Origin: Syntrophomonadaceae bacterium
GTDB taxonomy: Bacteria > Bacillota > Dethiobacteria > DTU022
Assembly: GCA_007126465.1 (NCBI GenBank)
Contig: SLBE01000195.1
Coordinates: forward strand, 1 to 10,811
Length of the DNA: 10,811 nt
Direction: 5' to 3'
Shown here: positions 1-5,554 of the stretch, one piece after another
Numbering within the stretch: the stretch's first letter is position 1
Layout: each line of letters starts with the position of its first letter
The notes under the pieces: generated by a model
Databases searched by the model: none
What the model was told of the DNA's origin: nothing
The model's input: the letters and a program-made list of their open reading frames with translations, nothing else
Position numbers and translations under genes: made by a program

Positions 1-203
1 AGTTTTACCTGCTGCTAAGTAAACCGTTGGAAGAGCAGATGCTACGTCCGTTGAAGATGCTGGAGTTTTACGGGCAGCCTGCCGGATGCAGGCTGCCAAA
101 ATCTAGTCAGGAGACGATTGTTTTGGGAAACCGGAAAACCCCAGCAGATAAAACGTTGACGTAGCCTGCGATGGAACAGGTTTGCTTAGCAGCAGGCAAA
201 GCG
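1..203. repeat. Long imperfect inverted repeat folding into a branched hairpin (unidentified)
   Basis: Bases 8-25 pair with 179-196 over 18 bp with a single G-U wobble. The stem continues outward as 2-6 with 198-202, so it may extend past the window edge. Inside it, 35-38 pairs with 166-169, 41-48 with 158-165, 49-52 with 152-155, 58-63 with 141-146, 65-69 with 135-139, and 71-73 with 131-133. Two side hairpins close the tip: a perfect 10-bp stem (73-82 with 88-97, loop CGGAT) and a bulged 7-bp stem (100-103 and 106-108 with 113-119, loop AGGA). A symmetric internal loop at 28-32 and 172-176 has TGGAA on both sides. I see no start codon with a ribosome site, no transposase and no terminal T-run. 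It lies about 67 bp past the mgtE stop. It could be a structured RNA on either strand or a small non-autonomous mobile element. I matched it to no known family. Confidence 0.6.
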
Positions 204-215
204 TACACCTATAAT
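186..215 (+). promoter_or_regulatory. Candidate plus-strand promoter, antisense to mgtE
   Basis: A perfect TATAAT at 210-215 is preceded by TTAGCA at 186-191 with an 18-bp spacer. Transcription from it would start near 222 and run into the 3' end of mgtE in antisense. The -35 match is only 4 of 6 and overlaps the stem of the inverted repeat, and no plus-strand gene follows. The match may be chance in an AT-rich stretch. Confidence 0.2.
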
Positions 216-249
216 AAGTTGAATTTATCTCTGAGACCATTTCAACTTA
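215..249 (-). terminator. Possible weak terminator hairpin after mgtE
   Basis: TAAGTTGAA at 249-241 pairs perfectly with TTCAACTTA at 223-215 (minus strand), starting about 20 bases after the mgtE stop. The stem is AT-rich, the loop is 17 nt, and the following TTATTATA tract is a poor U-tail. It may end the mgtE transcript weakly or only protect its 3' end. Confidence 0.3.
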
Positions 250-269
250 CGGGGTGGAGGAAAGTGGAG

Positions 270-1595
270 TCAGCGCAGGTATTCGAGGAAAGTTGAAGCG
301 ATAACGAAGTAGATCAGCAGGCCGGTTACGTCTTTAATGGTAGTTACAAAAGGCCCGGCAGTTATTGCCGGGTCAATATTGATCATACTGCAAATCATCG
401 GAACAAGCGTGCCAATCAGGGCGGCAACGCTTATTGTTGCCAGCATTGAAACGCCGACAACCACACCAAGGTATGGGTTGCCCTGCCAGAAATATGCAGC
501 AAATGATATTAAAATACCGCATAGCACACCCATCACAGCCCCGATTTTTATTTCCCGGAAGAAATATGGCCACATCTCGGAAGATTCGATCTCACCGGTG
601 GCCAGGCCGCGCACAAATATGGTAGAAGATTGCGTACCAACATTACCGCCCATATCCATAATAACCGGAATAAAGACCGCAAGCATGACTATTGCTTCAA
701 GGGTGCTTTCAAAAACACCGATTACACTTCCCGAAAGAATTCCGCCGGCCATACTGATAAAAAGCCAGGGCAATCTCATCCGAACCACTTTGCTGACAGG
801 TGCCTTGGTTAATTCCACACCTACAACTTCACTGGCCCCGGCCAGGCGATAAATATCTTCTGTCGCTTCCTGCTCCATAACATCCATAACATCATCGACG
901 GTAATAATACCCAGCAGCCTATCCTGGTCATCAACAACAGGTACTGCCAGCAGGTCGTACTTGGAAACAATGCGCGCCACTTCTTCCTGGTCAAGCTCGG
1001 CATTAACGTTAATTACATTACGACGCATGATGTTTTTTATTATGGTGCCATCTGAAGAAGCGATCAAGTCGCGTAACGATACGACCCCAATGAGCTGACC
1101 ATTTTCATCAACTACATAAACATAGTAAATAGTTTCTGCTTCAGGAGCGATTTCCCGCAAGCGGTCAATTGCTTCTTCTACCGGTATGTCGGCGGGCAGG
1201 GAAATAAACTCGGTGGTCATAATACCACCGGCACTATCTTCCGGATATTTCAGAAGATCACCGAAGTCAACCGGTGTCTCTTCCTGATCAATTAAATCGA
1301 GGACCTTGCGTGCATCTTCCGAAGACAGCTCACCAATCAAGTCGGCGGCATCGTCGGAAGCCAGGCTTTTCAGAATTGACCTGGTCCTTTCGTCTCCGAG
1401 AAGCTTGAGAATTTCAGCCTGCTCAAAATCTTCCATTTCCTCGAAAATTTGAGCGGCATCATCAGGGGAAAGCTTCTCCATCAGCTCAATTTTTTGTTCC
1501 AATTCAAGTTCATCGAGCAGATCGAGAAGATCTCCCGGATGGGTTCCCGACTTCAATTCACGACTGATTTGCATGTAAATATGCTCAACAGACAA
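270..1595 (-). CDS. mgtE: Magnesium channel/transporter MgtE
   Basis: This is a homodimeric Mg2+ channel of the inner membrane (MgtE/SLC41 family), whose cytosolic domains close the pore when intracellular Mg2+ is high. The 441-residue product has the full family layout. An acidic, helical MgtE_N domain (about residues 20-120) contains repeats such as SPDDAAQIFEEM. A pair of CBS domains (about 125-245) follows, then a plug helix and about five membrane segments (about 275-440). The signature GGNVGTQSSTIFVRG lies near 316-330, and DPAITAGPF near 408 carries the conserved pore aspartate. I chose the TTG at 1595 because GGAGGTGA ends 5 nt upstream; the GTG at 1604 lies within that Shine-Dalgarno. 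The ATG at 1574 is a less likely start. The gene has its own promoter and a very short leader with no room for an M-box riboswitch. Confidence 0.95.
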   Translation of the reverse strand: MSVEHIYMQISRELKSGTHPGDLLDLLDELELEQKIELMEKLSPDDAAQIFEEMEDFEQAEILKLLGDERTRSILKSLASDDAADLIGELSSEDARKVLDLIDQEETPVDFGDLLKYPEDSAGGIMTTEFISLPADIPVEEAIDRLREIAPEAETIYYVYVVDENGQLIGVVSLRDLIASSDGTIIKNIMRRNVINVNAELDQEEVARIVSKYDLLAVPVVDDQDRLLGIITVDDVMDVMEQEATEDIYRLAGASEVVGVELTKAPVSKVVRMRLPWLFISMAGGILSGSVIGVFESTLEAIVMLAVFIPVIMDMGGNVGTQSSTIFVRGLATGEIESSEMWPYFFREIKIGAVMGVLCGILISFAAYFWQGNPYLGVVVGVSMLATISVAALIGTLVPMICSMINIDPAITAGPFVTTIKDVTGLLIYFVIASTFLEYLR

Positions 1596-1608
1596 TGTTA
1601 TCACCTCC
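1593..1608 (-). promoter_or_regulatory. Shine-Dalgarno and TTG start of mgtE
   Basis: The minus strand reads GGGAGGTGATAACATTG. GGAGGTGA is an almost perfect complement of the 16S rRNA tail and sits 5 nt before TTG. The in-frame GTG inside the Shine-Dalgarno would give three more residues but could not use this site. Confidence 0.75.
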
Positions 1609-1620
1609 CAAACATTCTTA

Positions 1621-1629
1621 ATTATAGCA
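1621..1629 (-). promoter_or_regulatory. Extended -10 promoter for mgtE
   Basis: The minus strand reads TGCTATAAT, a perfect -10 hexamer with the TGn extension. At -35 there is only the T-run that ends the upstream 6S RNA gene, so the extended -10 would have to do most of the work. Transcription would start near 1614, about 20 bases before the start codon. Confidence 0.6.
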
Positions 1630-1642
1630 CGCAGGTCGGCAT

Positions 1643-1664
1643 AAAAAAACCCCGCTGTGCCGTG
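1643..1664 (-). terminator. 3' end and U-tract of 6S RNA
   Basis: The 3' strand of the 6S closing stem (GCGGGG at 1655-1650) is followed directly by seven T's (1649-1643), so the closing stem probably doubles as the intrinsic terminator. It may also stop read-through from aspS before mgtE. Confidence 0.5.
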
Positions 1665-1825
1665 GACCGTTGTTTTGAACTGTTCCCCCGAAAGGTGGGT
1701 ACCCTCTCAGCTGTTTTACAGGTCCTCTTTGCGGAGGCTGCTGCGCCGCAGCTGAAGTCCAGGTTCCCATTGTAAAAGTGTTAGCTCAAAACTTAATCGG
1801 CTGTCACGAACACCGCAGGGCGATG
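1643..1825 (-). ncRNA. ssrS: 6S RNA
   Basis: 6S RNA binds housekeeping RNA polymerase by mimicking an open promoter and lowers transcription in stationary phase. About 180 nt fold into the expected long rod. The closing stem pairs 1820-1815 with 1655-1650, 1813-1811 with 1659-1657, and 1808-1805 with 1664-1661, with G-U wobbles and a bulge. A second stem pairs 1792-1784 with 1680-1672 (9 bp). A central open region follows, with a small hairpin on its 3' side around a TTTC loop. The terminal stem pairs 1777-1771 with 1720-1714, 1760-1754 with 1727-1721, and 1750-1746 with 1734-1730. Seven T's follow the closing stem. Position supports the call: B. subtilis bsrA (6S-1) also lies just downstream of aspS. 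The exact 5' end is uncertain; the promoter found would add a leader of about 25 nt, perhaps removed by processing. Confidence 0.8.
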
Positions 1826-1854
1826 CCTATAATTGACCAGCTATTTTCATAGAA

Positions 1855-1883
1855 ATCATAGCATAAATTCGCCTGATTCGCAA
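1855..1883 (-). promoter_or_regulatory. Promoter for 6S RNA
   Basis: The minus strand has TTGCGA (1883-1878), a 17-bp spacer and TATGAT (1860-1855), with TGC just before the -10 as an extended element. The start would fall near 1848, some 25 nt upstream of the 6S closing stem. No clear terminator separates it from the aspS stop at 1917. Confidence 0.55.
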
Positions 1884-1916
1884 GATCAGTATTCCGGATC
1901 CTGATTACTACAGACC

Positions 1917-4900
1917 CTACTTTTCCTTGTCTTCCTGCTTTTTCAGTTCCAGTTTAAGCTCATCAAGCTGTTCAAGATCTACAGACGAGGGAGCACCGGT
2001 CATCAGGCAGCTGGCTGCAGCTGTTTTGGGAAAAGGTATTACCTGGCGGATTGATTCATCCCCCGAAAGCAGGGCAACCAAACGGTCAAGCCCCAAAGCT
2101 ATACCGCCATGCGGTGGGGCACCAAATGAAAGGGCCTCAAGCAGGAAACCAAATTTTTCCCGACTTTCTTCTTCCGATAAGCCAAGCAACTCAAATATTT
2201 TTGATTGAACCTGACTATCATGAATACGGGTACTTCCTCCGCCTATCTCTACGCCATCAAGAACCAGATCGTAAGCCTGGGCCCGCACTGCCAGGGGATC
2301 ACTGTCCAATAAGCCCATGTCATCGACCCTGGGAGCTGTGAAAGGGTGATGATCTGAGTCATAGCGATTTTCTTCCTCGTTATAATGGAACAAGGGGAAA
2401 TCTACAACCCACAGAAAGTGCGGATCGCCTGATTTTTCCTTCGGGGCCAGGTGACGGCGCAGGTAACCGAGCACCTGGCAGGTTATCTCCCATTTGTCCG
2501 CTACAAATAACAATACATCGCCGGGCTCGGCTTCCATTTTAGCGCTGATTTGATCCATCAGGTCCCCATCAAAAAACTTACTGATTGGCGAACGCCAGCC
2601 GCCTTCCTCAACGAAAGCCCAGGCCAGTCCCCTCGCTCCCAGCTGGCGGGCCAGAAGGGTCAGATCATCAAGGTCTTTACGGCTCATGCTGCTTCCACTT
2701 TTAACTAAAAGCCCTTTTACTGAACCTCCATTTTCAATAGCTGATGTAAAAACTTTAAAGTTACTCTTCTGAGCCAATTCGTCAAGGGCAACCAGCTCCA
2801 TACTAAAACGCAGATCAGGTTTATCTGACCCAAAGCGGTTCATAGCTTCGCTGTATGGCATGCGCAGAAAGGGTCTCTTTACTTCAACGCCATGGATTTC
2901 TTTCCACAGTCGGGCGACAAGCCCTTCCATCAAGGCAAAAAGGTTTTCCAGGCCGAAGAATGAGGTTTCGATATCAACCTGGGTAAATTCGGGCTGTCGA
3001 TCAGCCCTTAAATCTTCGTCCCTGAAACAGCGGACAATCTGGAAATAACGTTCTACTCCGCTGACCATCAGGAGCTGTTTGAAAAGCTGCGGGGACTGGG
3101 GCAGAGCATAAAAGGAGCCGGGATGCGGACGGCTGGGTACCAGGAAGTCTCTGGCTCCTTCCGGGGTGCTGCGGGTCAACATCGGGGTTTCTATTTCCAG
3201 GAAATCATAATGGTCAAGATAGTCCCGGACCAGTTTAACTGCTTTATGACGCAGCTGCAGACGCCCAAGCATTTCCGGCCTTCTTAAATCAAGATAACGA
3301 TAACGCAGACGCAAGTTTTCATCTACATTAAGATCATCTTCAATATAAAATGGAGGGGTCTTTGAGGTGTTGAGTATCTCCATGGCTTTAACCCGCACTT
3401 CAATTTGCCCCGTTGGCAGGGCCGGGTTAATATTTTCATCAGAACGTCTGACTATTTCGCCCTCTACCGCAATAACATATTCGCTGCGCAGGCTTTCCGC
3501 CTGTTTAAATAATACATTTCCGAATTGCTGATCAAAAACCAGCTGCATTACTCCGCTGCGGTCACGTAAATCTATAAATATTAACCCACCATGATCGCGT
3601 CGCCGGCCAACCCAACCGGCCATTTTTACAGTTGTTCCAACATCATCAAGGGTCAACCCCTCACAGTAATGGCTTTTATGCACAGCCTCTCCCTGTCCGG
3701 GCAAAATTACTGAACCGGCCCCTGCTGCTGAGTTATTGTCCGGATCATCATCTTCTAAATCAAAAATATCTCCCAGAAGCAGGTCGAAAAGTTCAGCCCT
3801 CGATAACTCCTGTTGTTCTCCGCTTTCCATATCACGCATGGTGACCATATTCCGTGCTATTTCATTTTCCCCTAAAATTGCTACATATTTATAACCACGC
3901 CTCCCAGCGTACTTCATCTGGGCTTTTAGGCTTCTCCCTACCATCTCAGGTTCAGCGGCAAAACCTTCCCGGCGCAGTTCAGCAGCAAGGACCAGGGCTT
4001 CACTTTCCAGGTCATCCCCTGCCGTGACAACATAAACCGGCGTTTCAGAAACAAAAAGCTGCTTACTCCAGTCCATAGCCAGAAGAATTCTCTCCACTCC
4101 AAAAGCGACTCCTACACCGGGTGTATGCGGTCCGCCGCAGTGTTCAACCAGGTAGTCGTAACGACCGCCTCCACAGAGTGAAGCCTGGGCCCCTGAAGCT
4201 CCGGCAGTTATTTCAAAAGCTGTCCGGGTATAATAGTCCAGCCCGCGAACCAGGCGGCTGTTCAGGTTGAACGGAATTTCAAGGCTGTTTAAATATGTTT
4301 TAAGGTCAGCAAAATGTTTTTCACAATCGGGACAGAGGTGATCGGTCATCCGTGGTGCCTTTTCAATAGCAGCCTGGCAGCTTTCAGTTTTACAGTCAAG
4401 GACCCGCAAGGGATTATTCTTGTAACGCTTGACACAATCCCCGCAAAGGCTCTTCTCAGTCTTTTCCAGGTATGGCACCAGCGCTTCACGATACTGCGGG
4501 CGGCAAACAGGACAGCCAACACTGTTCAGTTCAATCGAGAGGTTTTCTATCTGCAGGGATTTGAAAAAGTTATAACAAAAAGAAATAATTTCTGTATCAG
4601 CTACCGCACCCTCAGCCCCGAATATTTCTAGACCAAACTGGTGAAACTGGCGGTAACGTCCCGCCTGGGGACGATCATAGCGAAACATCGGTCCACTGTA
4701 ATAAAGCTTTACCGGTTGAGGTTCTTCCTTCATATTGTGTTCAAGGTACGCACGGGCAACAGCTGCAGTTAACTCCGGCCGCAGGGTTAAATCGCGCCCG
4801 CTGCGATCCTTAAAACTATACATTTCCTTCGATACTATATCGCTGTCTTCTCCAACACTGCGAATAAAGAGTTCAGTTTGTTCAAAAATGGGCGTGCGAA

Positions 4901-5015
4901 TTTCTCCAAACCCATATAAGTCGCAGTAATCAGTAAATCTTTCTTCCAGGTGCTGCCATTTTTTTGCTTCATCCGGTAGTATGTCTCGGGTTCCGCGGGG
5001 TGCCTTATATTTCAT
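1917..5015 (-). CDS. hisS-aspS: Histidyl-tRNA synthetase / aspartyl-tRNA synthetase in one reading frame
   Basis: The 1032-residue product joins two complete class II synthetases. HisRS (about 1-415) charges tRNA-His. It has motif 2 around FRYDRPQAGRYRQFHQFG (111-128), a cysteine-rich insert (C168, C171, C191, C194, C228, C231), the HisA motif LVRGLDYYTR (255-264), motif 3 at GVGVAFGVERIL, and an anticodon-binding domain (about 325-412). A hydrophilic linker of about 30 residues without methionine follows (416-444). AspRS (445-1032, 588 residues, normal length) has the OB-fold anticodon domain (GWVGRRRDHGGLIFIDLRD), motif 2 FRDEDLRADRQPEFTQ (664-679), a GAD insert (about 720-860) and motif 3 GIALGLDRL. 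AGGAG stands 7 nt before the ATG. In most bacteria these are two adjacent genes. A GTG start with a Shine-Dalgarno lies at residue 445, so separate AspRS may also be made. A one-base error in a T5 run at the joint would restore two genes. Domain identities are sure; the physical fusion is less so. Confidence 0.9.
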   Translation of the reverse strand: MKYKAPRGTRDILPDEAKKWQHLEERFTDYCDLYGFGEIRTPIFEQTELFIRSVGEDSDIVSKEMYSFKDRSGRDLTLRPELTAAVARAYLEHNMKEEPQPVKLYYSGPMFRYDRPQAGRYRQFHQFGLEIFGAEGAVADTEIISFCYNFFKSLQIENLSIELNSVGCPVCRPQYREALVPYLEKTEKSLCGDCVKRYKNNPLRVLDCKTESCQAAIEKAPRMTDHLCPDCEKHFADLKTYLNSLEIPFNLNSRLVRGLDYYTRTAFEITAGASGAQASLCGGGRYDYLVEHCGGPHTPGVGVAFGVERILLAMDWSKQLFVSETPVYVVTAGDDLESEALVLAAELRREGFAAEPEMVGRSLKAQMKYAGRRGYKYVAILGENEIARNMVTMRDMESGEQQELSRAELFDLLLGDIFDLEDDDPDNNSAAGAGSVILPGQGEAVHKSHYCEGLTLDDVGTTVKMAGWVGRRRDHGGLIFIDLRDRSGVMQLVFDQQFGNVLFKQAESLRSEYVIAVEGEIVRRSDENINPALPTGQIEVRVKAMEILNTSKTPPFYIEDDLNVDENLRLRYRYLDLRRPEMLGRLQLRHKAVKLVRDYLDHYDFLEIETPMLTRSTPEGARDFLVPSRPHPGSFYALPQSPQLFKQLLMVSGVERYFQIVRCFRDEDLRADRQPEFTQVDIETSFFGLENLFALMEGLVARLWKEIHGVEVKRPFLRMPYSEAMNRFGSDKPDLRFSMELVALDELAQKSNFKVFTSAIENGGSVKGLLVKSGSSMSRKDLDDLTLLARQLGARGLAWAFVEEGGWRSPISKFFDGDLMDQISAKMEAEPGDVLLFVADKWEITCQVLGYLRRHLAPKEKSGDPHFLWVVDFPLFHYNEEENRYDSDHHPFTAPRVDDMGLLDSDPLAVRAQAYDLVLDGVEIGGGSTRIHDSQVQSKIFELLGLSEEESREKFGFLLEALSFGAPPHGGIALGLDRLVALLSGDESIRQVIPFPKTAAASCLMTGAPSSVDLEQLDELKLELKKQEDKEK
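3681..3694 (-). promoter_or_regulatory. aspS: Internal ribosome binding site and GTG start for AspRS
   Basis: The minus strand reads AGGGAGAGGCTGTG, with AGGGAG 5 nt before an in-frame GTG (residue 445 of the long frame). Translation from here gives a 588-residue protein starting MHKSHYCEGLTLDDVG, which matches where bacterial AspRS normally begins. It is either a working internal start or the remnant of a formerly separate aspS gene. Confidence 0.55.
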
Positions 5016-5054
5016 CTTCGATCTCCTCTCATAACATGGTTCCTTATATGTATA

Positions 5055-5504
5055 TCAGAACAATTTCTTGCTGTCCAGCAGCATTGTCACCGGACCGTCA
5101 TTATCTACCAAAATCCGCATCTCTGCCTGAAACCGGCCGGTTTCTACCGAAATATTTTGCTCTCTTAATTTTTCACAGAATATATCATACAGCTCTTCGG
5201 CCTGCTCCGGAGGCGCTGCGGCAGAAAAGCCGGGACGACGCCCCTTGCGGCAATCACCTTGAAGGGTAAATTGCGAGATACTTAAAATTTGGCCTTCTAT
5301 TTCCCGGACGGAAAGATTCATCAAGCCCTCTTTATCTTCAAAAATACGCAGGCCGGCAATTTTACCGGCCAGGTATTCACTATCAGCGGGGCCGTCTTCC
5401 CTTCCGACTCCAAGGAAAACCACCAGGCCGCTTTTTATTTTACCTATAGTTTTACCTTCGACTTCCACGCTGGCTCTGCTAACACGCTGTACAACTGCTC
5501 GCAA
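5055..5504 (-). CDS. dtd: D-aminoacyl-tRNA deacylase
   Basis: Dtd cleaves the ester bond of D-aminoacyl-tRNAs (for example D-Tyr-tRNA) in the cytosol and so keeps D-amino acids out of proteins; the enzyme is a homodimer. The 149-residue length is typical of the family. The N-terminus MRAVVQRVSRASVEV, the SQFTL motif (77-81, followed by a basic RKGRRP stretch) and the NDGPVT motif with the Gly-Pro pair (135-140) that line the active site are all present. The start is TTG at 5504; no ATG is available and the N-terminus fits the family, with GGAGG 10 nt upstream, a slightly long spacing. The gene sits 50 bp after rel and 39 bp before the synthetase frame, probably in one transcript. The rel-dtd-hisS-aspS order is common in Firmicutes. 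Confidence 0.95.
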   Translation of the reverse strand: MRAVVQRVSRASVEVEGKTIGKIKSGLVVFLGVGREDGPADSEYLAGKIAGLRIFEDKEGLMNLSVREIEGQILSISQFTLQGDCRKGRRPGFSAAAPPEQAEELYDIFCEKLREQNISVETGRFQAEMRILVDNDGPVTMLLDSKKLF

Positions 5505-5554
5505 TTTATATTATCCTCCATATATTTTCCATCTTTGAGGCTGAAAATTATTGG

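Noticed and set aside
8..196. Retron msr-msd RNA, suggested by the long terminal inverted repeats
   Set aside because: Pairing is nested into a branched rod without the separate msr and msd hairpins, and no reverse transcriptase is in the window. The sequence left of position 1 could reopen this.
1..203. CsrB-like protein-sponge RNA, suggested by repeated GGA motifs
   Set aside because: Only two of the seven GGA motifs sit in hairpin loops, and Firmicutes usually control CsrA through FliW. The count may be chance.
337..852. A 171-codon plus-strand open frame opposite mgtE
   Set aside because: It lies wholly antisense to the conserved MgtE membrane domain and has no convincing ribosome site or recognisable protein features.
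1449..1775. A plus-strand open frame across the mgtE start and the 6S region
   Set aside because: It is opposite the coding start of mgtE and the 6S RNA gene and shows no protein-like features.
1605..1916. M-box or T-box riboswitch before mgtE
   Set aside because: The sequence ends in a terminator-like T-run followed by a separate promoter, the fold is a single long rod matching 6S RNA, and the conserved T-box and M-box motifs are not seen.
1861..1916. Terminator directly after aspS
   Set aside because: ATCAG and CTGAT can form only a 5-bp stem with a large loop and no T-run follows.
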